The notes below the pieces were generated by a model. It was not told the origin of the DNA, did no database searches, and saw nothing but the letters and a program-made list of their open reading frames with translations. Position numbers and translations under genes: made by a program. A stretch of 64,000 nt of DNA from Eumeta japonica (taxonomy: Eukaryota > Arthropoda > Insecta > Lepidoptera > Psychidae), in NCBI GenBank assembly GCA_005406025.1, contig BGZK01001018.1:162972-226971 (forward strand). Direction: 5' to 3'. Positions 28,901-35,366 of the stretch are shown one piece after another; position 1 is the first letter of the stretch; every line of letters begins with the position of its first letter.

Positions 28901-31900
28901 GCGCCATTTCATCATTTGTGTGTCTATAGCGATCTGGACTTCTCCTTTCATTCTCTGGACTAGCGGTCCGTCCGCGGTCACGCCCCTGTGAATAAAAAAT
29001 CAAAAAAAACACATGAATGTGTTCTTTCGTCTTTTTTATTGAACGAGTTTGCTGTGAATCTCTTGTTCCCATTTTCAATCACGGTCCCGGTGCTGTTCTT
29101 GATTTTGATCCCGATCACGCTCTCGATTCTAATCCCGGTCTATGCTCGGTTTCGACCCCTGCCCCATTCTCAATTTCGGTTCTCGACTTTATCGGCTCTC
29201 GATTTTGCTTTTGTTACGTTTAAAAGTCCAATACCTCGGCCGGTCACGGTACCGATTTGTAGAAGTCGGGGCAAATGATAATATGAAGATCAACATAAGC
29301 TATGTTACTCGTGGATAATATAACTTTTTAGGTGTGAAAAATATTTTACACACTAATTATATACAACTTCACTCCGTACCCTCCAGTTGTGAAAAAACGT
29401 CTCTCGCGTAACAAACGTTTCATACAAAACTACATTCCCTTTTGTTCCCCTTAAACAGAGAATTTTCAAAAATACTTTTTATGTGGATACCAACTCTCAA
29501 TAAGGAATATGTTTTTCAAGCTTGTAGCATTTATACTTTCTGAGATTTCTTTAATCAATGGATGGTATTCCGATATATATATTGTACGTCGTTATACAAG
29601 TTTATATGTATATATATAACCTTGTATAACGACGTACAAACGACCGTCTTCACACTACATCCCGGTGGCTGTCGAGCGGAGAACCAAGACTTTAAAGTTA
29701 CTTCGAATGTATGAAAATGTGATGGATTCTTTCACGCATTCATCTAACTCATTCCTCCATATAGTATAGTATCGATAATGATTATCGTATAAATCATTAC
29801 GTATCGCTACTCCCGTTAATCAGGAACGGACCACAGCGATGTTGACGTACAATTGATTTTTATAATTCCTTTACGGACCGCCCGACAAGTACGCGCACCT
29901 GAAAGCGGGCTGTTTAAACAACAGAGACGTTAATGGCGCCAAATATATCGAATTCGTTTTTATCCGTATTAGGGGCGTTTGTTTACGTGTCTGGCACAAC
30001 ACGACGACAGATGCCTTTCACAATTCACACATGCTGAAAATCGATCAGTCGGAAGACCACTACGAGGAAGGAAGCCGACGCGACGGCGCTAGCGCAAAGC
30101 GTTCAGAAATATCTATCCGGCTGTAATGACGAATTCTTAAGAGAAAATAATAATATTTTGCATTACGAGACAAAATAGAGCGAATAACCTTATTCAAAAT
30201 TGATGATGACGTGTTTCTGTGCCAGCATTTGTAGTTACAATTTTAGCACATAAAGCCAAATAATCTTATAAGGTATAATAATATACCATTCAATTCAAAT
30301 TTGATTTTGATTGAATTAATAATACGTTGTTCTGTGAATTTGGTCTTGCTGTATTGTTCTATCGCGTTCCAATTACGTTAATTTTAATTAAATATCTATT
30401 TTGTTTAACTAAGCGAATTTCCGAGACAATTTAAGGGTTAACAATAATTTGAAAATATGATTTTTTCTTTATAAGGGATCGCTTTATGTGTCGACAATTT
30501 TTAAAGTTTCAATTTAAAATTGACTTGAGCTATTTAAATTTTGATACTATTACAATTATTATAAGTATAAAATGGCTTTGTTTGAACTCACTTCTACTAT
30601 GACTTCATTTATGAGCGTAAACCTTACGTCGGATAGTTTGGTGCCTTAAATAAGAACATGTAGTTTTGAAGTTTACTGAAAAATATATAGAATATTTCAA
30701 GTTAATTTAGGTAGGATGTCAAAAGAAACGGCCAGTTACGAGGAGCATAAAAATATTTTTTGTATGACATTATAACTTATAAATAGTCGGAAAGACTTTC
30801 ATTGAATACCATTAATAACTATCCTGATTAAATTGACTATGAATCAAAGAAACCACGCATTAGATTCAGCCCATCGGTACGGGAGTTACGAACAGGCATA
30901 CAGGATGTCAAAGTAAGTATGTTGGCGAAAAGGCCGCCTATGCAGTCAAAAAGATAAGAAATTTATCAGACGTCGATACTGCTAGATTAGTTTATTTCGG
31001 CTGTCCCCACAGCCGGATGTCGTACGGCATCTTGCTGGGGGACATGCCGCGGATATTCATAGACTTTCGTGCTGCAGAAGCGGGCCGGTCGCGCGATTTA
31101 CGAGCTCCGGCCTCGTGCATCTCTTAGAAATAAGTTTAAGGAAATTGTAGTCTTAACTCTGGCATCACAATTCATTTATGAAAATTTATTATATGCAAAA
31201 AAAATATTAGAAATGTTTAAAGAAATAGTGATCGACATAAATTTAATACCAGACATAAAAATAAACTGATTTCACATGTTAGTTGACTGTGCAAAGTCAC
31301 AAATTCATTTAGAGGGCTCTGTGTGCGCATATTCAATAAGGTCCCTGTGTATATACAAGATTTACCCCTATATAAATTTAAGTGTTATTAAACAATCACT
31401 CAGTAAAAGGGTCAATTCATGAAGCAAATTCTGATATGGAAAGCTACCCTTAAGTTTCTTGATCGTTCTTCTTGAAAGAAAACTGCCTTCCGAACGAGCG
31501 GAAAAGTGTAAATTCGCAAAAAATTATAACGTATTTCAAGTGTTATTTTGTAACCTATGAAATAAAGATATTTTCAATTTGAATTTGAAATTAAAACAGG
31601 CATTGTTTCTCGAAGTCGGGCTTGATAAAGAAATATTAAAACTTTCATACAAAATTGAATAAATCAGAAATCGTAAGATACCTACGTGATTCACAAATGG
31701 TACAAAGCGAAAACTTTTTCTCCCATGAATCAAAATAAAACATACTCAACAAGCATCGAAACACACCAAATATCTATTTTGTATTTATATGCCAGAATTC
31801 ATTGAAAACTCCCAAACTTCGTATTAAACGGGCGACGCTTACAATAACTTCTCGGGTCTACGGCTCGCACGCGCATCGGTGTGCGGTAGGTCCGCCTCGA

Positions 31901-33052
31901 AAGGCATTTAGCCCCGCGCACAACCAGTTTCAGAGCGACACTCGCACGCGACATCGGCGACTCGTGCGCCACGATGTTGCACGCGAGGACGACGACCGCC
32001 GCCGCGGCGCAGTACGGACGCGAGGTGCTGCGCGCGTTTACGCCGGACGGCGCGTGCAACTTTGTTGGGAACACCGCAAACGCGCTCATCGCCGTTTTAT
32101 GGGGCTCATAATAATAATATCTCACGTTTTCGCTAATACGCTTGTGAGTACATACTTTGTTGACGTGTAAACAAAATCAGTGCATAAGGAAATTTGTTAG
32201 GCCTGTTGCAATTGACATTCGGAAAGTTTCGAAACTCTTACAACAGAATTAGAAATGAACACCGATTCATCTACTAGTTGTTTTAGACATACCAATTTTC
32301 TACTTAGATTCAACACACGACAAATGCCAACAACGATTTGTAAGAAGAACTTGTCTATATATATATATGCTGAAACGATGTATTGAAAATATTTACTCAT
32401 AATAAAATTTTATATTGAATGTTAATAGCTAATTATGTAGTATGCCTAAAACATCTATTGTCTCTATAAGAATATAATAATTCTCAAACTCTTATGTTAC
32501 GCTTAAGTTTTGAACGTATGTATTTCAGTAATTAATCCAAAATTAAGAATTTAACAACTCGGAAGGAGGTAGAAATTAAGCAAGAAAAAATTCAGGAATA
32601 AAGAGCTATTATTATAATACATCCAACAATCATTAATCCATTGCCAAAGAATTTCTGTCTTGTGTGAAACTCAATATAATATGAAGAACTAAAGTGTATT
32701 TTTGTCAATAGTTTCCTATACTTCTCTTAATTTCTTAATTAATACTTAAAAAACATACCGTTCAAAACGGACTAGAGAAAAGAAAGACCTATCCCACATA
32801 TCATAAAGAATATCTACTGTTATCTACGATAGATCTTTAAATCTCCAAGCCGAAAATATATTAAACCGCAGGTGGTGTCAATCAGCCTGTTTGGTAGCAA
32901 AAATTACCTGTGGTGATTGGTCAAAGTTCGGCCGTCTTTCGACCAAAGGAGCGCGGCCGGGGGCGTCGACGGGATGCGGCACGCCAGCGCCAGGGGCTGC
33001 CGCGAGGGCGCGCTCTTGTTCGAAGGCTGCACTTCGAACTGCTCCTCCATTG
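1805..33052 (-). CDS. DCC/protogenin-like Ig-FN3 cell-surface receptor (partial, nine internal exons)
   Basis: Exons, in transcript order: 33052-32908, 28037-27972, 26598-26415, 17328-17146, 11336-11170, 10647-10575, 8379-8185, 3049-2894, 1966-1805. Junction phases run 1 | 2 | 2 | 0 | 0 | 0 | 1 | 1 | 1 | 1 and every junction matches. All introns are GT-AG. The product of about 444 codons holds Ig-A, Ig-B, Ig-C, FN3-1 and the start of FN3-2. Each Ig shows Cys, Trp and the D-x-G-x-Y-x-C strand F motif. In the DCC/neogenin/protogenin family (known) Ig domains precede FN3 repeats in an axon-guidance or adhesion receptor with one membrane span; the three Ig domains here would be the last three of four. 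Signal peptide, membrane segment and tail lie outside what I can find, so membrane location is inference. Other Ig-FN3 receptors remain possible. Exon 11336-11170 carries a one-base frame break. Confidence 0.75.
1967..2893 (-). other. Intron between the FN3-1 and FN3-2 exons
   Basis: About 0.93 kb, donor gtatac at 2893. I see no repeat or ORF worth naming. The alternative acceptor for the next exon lies at 1997. Confidence 0.7.
2894..3049 (-). CDS. Exon: second half of FN3-1
   Basis: Acceptor with a strong pyrimidine tract (cttttttttcag), donor gag|gtatac, 156 bases, phase 1 to phase 1. It reads DGGVELTGPPNEEMAQNLTV, then VPYSFKVRAYRTDSASDLSD and PVECQGQG. Y-x-F-x-V-R-A-Y is the FN3 strand F motif, and DSASDLSDPVEC matches the G strand. 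One sequon (NLT) is present. Confidence 0.85.
4998..6290 (-). mobile_element. Non-LTR retrotransposon (RTE-like), internally deleted
   Basis: On the minus strand the order is ORF1 (6247 to 5446), a short joint, the last ~30 codons of ORF2 (about 5265-5178), then a 3' end with AATAAA and ATTTT-type tail repeats near 5030-4998. The ORF2 end reads GSNWWQLAQDREEWASLEEA and FTRLGT before its stop; this Q-D-R-x-E-W block is the known C-terminus of RTE-type reverse transcriptases in insects. Endonuclease and reverse transcriptase are absent, so the copy is a deletion derivative that could only have moved in trans. The 5' limit is uncertain. Confidence 0.7.
5446..6247 (-). pseudogene. LINE ORF1 protein, broken
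   Basis: Two open pieces. 6247-5996 starts MEEIINTLKQLKWTWKIKDK and is Lys/Glu-rich (likely coiled coil). 5865-5446 reads VTFSTLGTKIKIIKQKRALK, then KRKELQEQLKREREKGVRAK and a basic Ser/Lys tail to the stop. The stretch between (about 5996-5866) is in other frames: NLVFLESKRMKSHMRA-like residues are legible, so at least one frameshift separates the halves. The layout (coiled coil, RNA-binding-like middle, basic tail) matches ORF1 proteins of insect LINEs that coat the element RNA. No catalytic motif is expected or seen. Confidence 0.65.
7176..7215 (-). repeat. Possible Helitron 3' end
   Basis: Minus-strand sequence ends in gcaagctagt followed by AT-rich DNA, as at CTAG-T Helitron ends, with a GC-rich patch just inside. 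No 5' partner was found. Confidence 0.25.
7945..7992. repeat. Short tandem repeat, gtgttataatat units
   Basis: Three near copies of a 13-17 bp unit (gtgttataatatg). The reverse complement reads as repeated CATATTATAACAC. Confidence 0.7.
8185..8379 (-). CDS. Exon: end of Ig-C and start of FN3-1
   Basis: Acceptor cgtatag, donor gag|gtattg, 195 bases, phase 1 to phase 1. The joined Gly codon gives DAGTYQCFADNGYSVASAWA, the strand F Cys and strand G of Ig-C. A short linker (NVTGGDTAEPV) leads into FN3-1: VRCAPVGVRSVRVHWQHKD with the conserved strand B Trp, then VVAYTVHYSP (strand C). A GC-rich antisense frame over the exon is a shadow. Confidence 0.88.
8380..10574 (-). other. Intron within Ig-C
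   Basis: About 2.2 kb of AT-rich DNA from donor gtaagc at 10574 to acceptor tag at 8380. I see no exon or clear repeat. A 65-codon plus-strand frame at 9947 (KNKKAVCDWVELFMCRN-like) is not recognised. Confidence 0.7.
10575..10647 (-). CDS. Exon: middle of Ig-C
   Basis: A 73-base exon, acceptor ttttttttcgcag, donor ccg|gtaagc, phase 0 to phase 1. It reads IKLMRSSKTQLIELVISG and ATSKDA plus the first base of Gly. This supplies strands D-E and the start of the D-A-G-T-Y-Q-C motif that the next exon completes. Both splice sites are close to consensus. Confidence 0.85.
10648..11169 (-). other. Intron between the two N-terminal Ig-C exons
   Basis: About 0.5 kb, donor gtacac (weak) at 11169 or gtataa at 11103. 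No repeat seen. Confidence 0.6.
11170..11336 (-). CDS. Exon: first half of Ig-C, with a one-base frame break
   Basis: Acceptor tctgaaactgcag. The exon opens in phase 0 with NFTLNVWERVRVLHPPASKH and then VRLNCTAEAA (strand B Cys). The Ig pattern then moves to the other frame: VRWYKDGRALNITGP (strand C Trp). The switch falls within about 11211-11230, a G/C run. The preferred donor ccg|gtacac is weak but gives NITGP|IKLMRSSK, which fits the C'-D region; a later donor at 11104 (agt|gtataa) is also in phase. With either donor the exon length is 3n+2, although both neighbours demand phase 0, so one base is missing (or two are extra). Confidence 0.8.
12890..13165. promoter_or_regulatory. GC-rich intronic island
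   Basis: A sharp GC-rich patch in AT-rich intron, with G-runs (ggggggcggtgg, gcggggcgggggccgggg) on the plus strand that could form G-quadruplexes. No splice-consistent exon. Regulatory function is inference. Confidence 0.3.
13478..13938 (-). mobile_element. Nonautonomous DNA element, copy A
   Basis: Near-identical reverse complement of 36719-37192. Inner terminal repeats are visible: ttacgtgacaacgacttt at 13515-13532, and gacgttgtcacgtcaa at 13920-13935 (inverted, a few mismatches). It includes a tandemly doubled block (acattaatttatacaaagaat type) at 13605-13662, shared with copy B, so the doubling predates dispersal. No coding capacity. Family not recognised; MITE-like by structure. Confidence 0.75.
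14140..14425. promoter_or_regulatory. GC- and CpG-rich intronic island
   Basis: Rich in CGCGCG, cggcggtaaag and ccgccattctaccgg-type words. No ORF with exon borders. May be a conserved noncoding element or a degraded satellite; cannot be decided from one sequence. Confidence 0.25.
14908..15128 (+). other. Unrecognised plus-strand open frame with a good acceptor
   Basis: The pyrimidine-rich acceptor ttttattttaccgcag precedes a frame reading AEYMTNERLYKDSNQKPLS, then DRDVGADSLDHSPSRSENDS, ECDGSDD, and ending TTTVVD before a stop at 15126. It is rich in Ser, Asp and Glu, unlike the Lys/Phe/Ile-rich chance frames around it. It could be the terminal exon of a nested plus-strand gene, a retroelement fragment or chance. 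No upstream exon was found. Confidence 0.3.
16270..16395. repeat. Degenerate hexamer-type simple sequence
   Basis: Repeats of gatcccggacc- and gttaccgata-like words. The same style occurs at 3170-3260, 29060-29275 and 44101-44165. Confidence 0.5.
16400..16437 (+). repeat. Helitron-like 3' terminus
   Basis: gcgaagtcgcgagtaaaag followed by ctagt: a small GC stem (gcga/tcgc) just inside a CTAG-T end, the Helitron signature. The 5' end was not located. Confidence 0.5.
17146..17328 (-). CDS. Exon: rest of Ig-B
   Basis: Acceptor ctttgctcag, donor ctt|gtataa, 183 bases, phase 0 at both ends. It reads VYWELNFPSGRIRRLDS (strand C Trp), then EEVLTINSATTEDNGVYTC (strands E-F), then RIEGYPELHKACVFKATLNL (strand G). 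It joins in frame to GWPRPS of the preceding exon, so no further exon is needed in the 9 kb intron between them. Confidence 0.88.
17693..17885 (+). repeat. Dispersed repeat, copy 1
   Basis: Contains cgtaaacatgtcacgtccga, then caaaatttattgtctctaga and a ggaggggaggcaggagtagg block, ending ctattctcgaat. Matches 21357-21550 and, inverted, 53340-53500. Confidence 0.6.
20950..21002 (+). repeat. Tandem duplication, ~27 bp unit
   Basis: tgcacactttttgcataaat appears twice in a row (20954 and 20981). Confidence 0.8.
21357..21550 (+). repeat. Dispersed repeat, copy 2
   Basis: Contains acatcacgtctgacgacaac, aacaagatttattgcactat, then a purine-rich block and cctattctcgaatatttatt. Same family as 17693-17885. 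Confidence 0.6.
22565..23781 (-). pseudogene. hAT transposase, ZMYM1-like family, truncated and frameshifted
   Basis: Pieces in order: 23781-23554 (MAVFIPCYALVINYVV and FFGHINCIINFL), 23602-23327 (KSTKRSGLLKLTSDRRLPSV, AETRWQYHSRIINVI), 23364-22960 (LAELFARTDITFALLQNKQS, DIDVVIREVQSLLNRFE) and 22804-22565 (LTLPITIAAAERSFSALKRI, then LRNSQTEQRLSDLALLSIEK). The AAAERSFSALKRIHTYLR block is the C-terminal hAT dimerisation motif. The N-terminal zinc finger and the first catalytic Asp region are missing. At least three frame changes and a palindromic insertion (22801-22844) break it. It is inactive as it stands. Confidence 0.85.
22801..22844. repeat. Perfect palindrome, 21 bp arms, 2 nt loop
   Basis: Arms 22801-22821 and 22824-22844 are exact reverse complements (start gcatttacaaaaag). 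It sits inside the hAT transposase reading frame, just before the C-terminal motif. Confidence 0.95.
24762..25031 (-). pseudogene. Retroelement polyprotein C-terminal fragment
   Basis: An 89-codon frame reads ILECTWLFISVAITTAGFWG, SEAECFIRGLGRRLTDKGEG, then a degraded FQILCVIMRRGKACS. The spacing T-x-G-x-W-G-x-E-A-x-x-F-I-x-x-x-G-R-R and I-x-R-G-x-A resembles the C-terminal segment that follows the reverse transcriptase in several invertebrate LINE-like proteins. No RT motif is present. GC content is well above the flanks. Origin as a transferred host exon is less likely. Confidence 0.45.
26415..26598 (-). CDS. Exon: end of Ig-A and start of Ig-B
   Basis: Acceptor ttgtacaacag, donor tcg|gtaagc. 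The first base finishes the Arg codon and the next codon is the strand F Cys of Ig-A (RCQAKNDHVNK). A proline-rich linker (VVVSPPAATPPALMVLE) follows. Then Ig-B starts: KPNVTVEVGKPATLACPV and GWPRPS, with strand B Cys. It leaves in phase 0. NVTVEVGKPATL corresponds to the A'-B strands of the third Ig in the DCC family. One N-glycosylation sequon, NVT, is visible. Confidence 0.88.
26599..27971 (-). other. Intron within Ig-A (second)
   Basis: About 1.4 kb, phase 2, donor gttagt at 27971. Very AT-rich with no identifiable element. Confidence 0.75.
27972..28037 (-). CDS. Exon: second half of Ig-A
   Basis: A 66-base exon with acceptor tatttcag and donor cag|gttagt. Its first base completes the Arg codon begun by the upstream exon. 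It then reads YHFLENDLLITDVRDEDAGL and YR, ending in phase 2. LLITDVRDEDAGLYRC, with the Cys supplied by the next exon, is the textbook E-F strand signature of an Ig domain. The exon is too short to stand out as an open frame and was found from the phase and motif requirement. Confidence 0.85.
28884..28985 (-). other. Candidate terminal exon with RS-like residues
   Basis: A strong acceptor (gattttttattcacag) precedes GRDRGRTASPENERRSPDRY, then RHTNDEMAHLEQK and a stop. Arg/Ser/Asp composition recalls RS or splicing-factor tails. In the phase that would follow exon 33052-32908 the frame is different (RGVTADGPLVQ-like, stopping soon), so it is not an obvious alternative end of the receptor. Nested gene, retrocopy scrap and chance all remain possible. 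Confidence 0.3.
29060..29275 (+). repeat. Degenerate hexamer-type simple sequence
   Basis: Runs of cggtcccggt, gattttgatcccgatcac, ctcgattctaatcccggtc and similar words. The chance ORFs over it arise from the repeat. Confidence 0.6.
29582..29639. repeat. Perfect inverted repeat, 19 bp arms, 20 nt loop
   Basis: ttgtacgtcgttatacaag at 29582-29600 and its exact reverse complement at 29621-29639; the loop is an alternating AT run. Confidence 0.95.
29640..30140. promoter_or_regulatory. Moderately GC-rich intronic block, possible enhancer
   Basis: Higher-complexity DNA (for example gcgggctgtttaaacaacag, acgcgacggcgctagcgc) without ORF or repeat structure. Regulatory role is inference only. Confidence 0.2.
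30905..31600 (+). mobile_element. Jockey-like LINE, 3' fragment
   Basis: Legible across frames: AAYAVKKIRNLSDVDTARLV, YFGCPHSRMSYGILL, then LQKRAGRAIYELRPRASLRN, KFKEIVVLTLASQFIYENLL. This is the conserved segment after the reverse transcriptase of Jockey/CR1-type insect LINEs. Frameshifts separate the pieces and deletion follows. The fragment ends with gaaataaag and attttcaatttgaatttgaa-type tail repeats at about 31558-31590, the usual 3' end. 5'-truncated, inactive. Confidence 0.85.
31830..32110. promoter_or_regulatory. CpG-rich intronic island with short ORFs on both strands
   Basis: Strong GC peak. On the plus strand an ATG at 31974 opens 47 codons (MLHARTTTAAAAQYGREVLR ... ANALIAVLWGS). 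On the minus strand a hydrophobic run (AAAAVVVLACNIVA) appears. Neither has matching exon borders, and the position within the Ig-A intron rules out the receptor's signal peptide. Enhancer, internal promoter or a nested small gene are possible. Confidence 0.25.
32908..33052 (-). CDS. Exon: first half of Ig-A
   Basis: Acceptor ...gttgacag at the 33053 side, donor cag|gtaatt after 32908. The exon enters in phase 1 (first two bases complete an Ala codon) and leaves in phase 2. It reads AMEEQFEVQPSNKSAPSRQ, then the strand B Cys in LALACRIP and the strand C Trp in LLWSKDGRTL. The FEVQP opening resembles the second Ig of protogenin-type receptors. The exon before it, with the signal peptide and possibly another Ig, was not found in the remaining 31 kb, so that intron probably runs past the window. 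A GC-rich antisense open frame over this exon is a shadow. Confidence 0.85.
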
Positions 33053-34365
33053 CTGTCAACAAAGAAGAATGCTGGTCAACTTTTGACATGTCCGACTGGG
33101 CACTGACGGCTGGACGCGACGGATTAAAATAGGGTACTTAGCTTATGTTTTTATTACCGTATTCAAATCTTTTTTGATTTGAGGAGCGCGATGACATTTA
33201 TTCTTTAGATAATTGCAAAAAGGAATCAATATATGAATGATATAATTTATAAATTAGACAGAAGGCACTCCAGTAACCTATGACGCCATTGTTTGTTATT
33301 AAATTTATACCACTCCACTACGAAGGCACACTCTCGCATAATCTTTCTAAATGTGTGCGTGGTGGGTCGTCCGTGTACGTCACAGCTTCCGCATTTACGT
33401 TATCGACGCCGTGACTCCAATTGTACAAACGACAAACGCACATTATCATCATTATGTTCGAGTGGACCTAAACACTTGGTACAGTTGTACCTTTATCACA
33501 CGCATCCTGGACCAAATAATGAACTGACGTCGAGGCGTCCGTGACGACTCTATGGTTTCGATTAAAAAAAATATTATTAACGCCTCTACGGTCGCGTGAC
33601 CATAAGATTTGTTAATTTTCCGTCAGAAATAACGACACGTCAATTAGGAAAGATAAATCGTGAAGAATAATTGCGGCAAAATTTTTAGGCGTAGACGTAT
33701 AAAAAAATGGCCTTTGAAGGGAAATGAGTCAGAGTTTAGTTTTAATTGTAATAGTTTCCTGCTTAACTACATAAAATTAACATTTTAAATGTGTTTATCT
33801 AAGACGTGCTGCTCGGAACGGATGTACCTAACAAAAACTAACGTACAAAAGTAGTAACAATTTTATTACTTACTATTTTCGGTTCGCGCCTCTCCTGACG
33901 TTGAACTCAAAATAATTTATTTCCCATAAAACATCTAATATAGAAACTGCTCCGTATAGACGATCACTTAAGAATTTGAGTACGTGCATGCAAAAGCTGA
34001 TTTATTTAATACCCAATGTGTGAAAGTTGAGGAATTTAAATAACTACTCTCGAACCATGGAAAAAATTTACAACTTTCTCAAATCTGCAGAATTTCAAAA
34101 TTTTTGTGTCTGAATGCTGTTCCACAAGGTCAAAATAAATCTCAATACGAACTCCAACCGAACCCGCTGTAAAGACGAAATTTTTCATAACAATTCTCTG
34201 AAGTTAAATCCTATACCTCCTTTCCTTTCACACCTCCGTCACACTCTAATGAGTTTTCCAAAAATGCTGAAAAAGTTTTTTTTTATGTCAGTTATTTAAG
34301 CACTCGGTACTGATAAATCGTTTTTCTTTGGAAAATATATTTAGATATGAATTACATACTGACGA

Positions 34366-35080
34366 AATATGAATAATATTTTTCAATCTTACCGACATAA
34401 TAATATTTTTCAATCTTACCGACATAATAATATTTTTCAATCTTACCGACATAGTAATATTTTTCAATCTTATCGACATAATAATATTTTTCAATCTTAC
34501 CGACATAATAATATTTTTCAATCTTACCGACATAATAATATTTTTCAATCTTACGGACATAATAATATTTTTCAATCTTACCGACATAATAATATTTTTC
34601 AATATTACCGACATAATAATATTTTTCAATCTTACCGACATAATAATATTTTTCAATCTTACCGACATAATAATATTTTTCAATCTTACCGACATAATAA
34701 TATTTTTCAATCTTACCGACATAATAATATTTTTCAATCTTACCGACATAATAATATTTTTCAATCTTACCGACATAATAATATTTTTCAATCTTACCGA
34801 CATAATAATATTTTTCAATCTTACCGACATAATAATATTTTTCAATCTCACCGACATAATAATATTTTTCAATCTTACCGACATAATATTTTTCAATCTT
34901 ACCGACATAATAATATTTTTCAATCTTACCGACATAATAATATTTTTCAATCTTACCGACATAATAATATTTTTCAATCTTACCGACATAATAATATTTT
35001 TCAATCTTACTGACATAATAATATTTTTCAATCTTACCGACATAATAATATTTTTCAATCTTACCGACATAATAATATTT
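34366..35080. repeat. 27 bp minisatellite, about 26 copies
   Basis: Unit: aataatatttttcaatc plus ttaccgacat, head to tail with very few substitutions and one copy shortened by 3 bp (about 34883-34906). Because 27 is a multiple of three, both strands stay open: NNIFQSYRH repeats on plus, NIIMSVRLK repeats on minus. No start context, splice signal or flanking coding sequence suggests translation. Confidence 0.97.
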
Positions 35081-35219
35081 TTATTATCACAGTTTGGCTT
35101 AGTGTTGCTTAACAGTGCCATCTATTGTCAAGTGTTACTGTATCGGTAAAGTAGTTAGTTGATCCCAATAATAGTTTTTCTCACAAAAGAAGAAACTTGA
35201 AAAAACTAATCATGTGGTA

Positions 35220-35250
35220 TCGAACCGGGGTATCGAACCCCGGTTCGATT
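35220..35250. repeat. Hairpin with a tRNA B-box-like word
   Basis: cgaaccgggg and ccccggttcg are perfect arms around a 7 nt loop. ggttcgattc within the right arm matches a pol III B box. No A box or tRNA fold accompanies it. Confidence 0.6.
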
Positions 35251-35287
35251 CGGGTACGGTATATATGTACAAGAATTGCTATATATA

Positions 35288-35366
35288 TGTATTTAACCCC
35301 TTTAAACGAGCAAATTCTATATATATGTATACACACACAAGAATTGTTCGTTTAAAGGAGTTAGAT
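35288..35366. repeat. Inverted pair of Helitron-type 5' ends
   Basis: cccctttaaacgagcaaatt (plus) and, 35 bp on, gaattgttcgtttaaaggag (the same word on the minus strand). Both match the 5' end of the complete Helitron at 50732-51609. Confidence 0.55.

Larger units (their letters stand above)
28038..32907 (-). other. Intron within Ig-A (first)
   Basis: About 4.9 kb, phase 2. It contains an RS-like candidate exon (28884-28985), simple sequence (29060-29275), a hairpin (29582-29639), a Jockey-like LINE tail (30905-31600) and a GC-rich island (31830-32110). Confidence 0.75.

Noticed and set aside
31799..32125. Minus-strand frame with AAAAVVVLACNIVA as the receptor's signal peptide
   Set aside because: It lies downstream of the first Ig-A exon in the transcript and would cut the Ig domain in half.
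32891..33132. Overlapping plus-strand ORFs
   Set aside because: Antisense shadows of the first Ig-A exon.
34366..35080. CRISPR-like array
   Set aside because: Repeats are directly adjacent with no spacers, and the DNA is animal.
34288..35121. A 277-codon repeat protein (and a 214-codon one on the other strand)
   Set aside because: Both are read-through of a 27 bp minisatellite whose period keeps all frames alike; no start, splice or flanking coding evidence.
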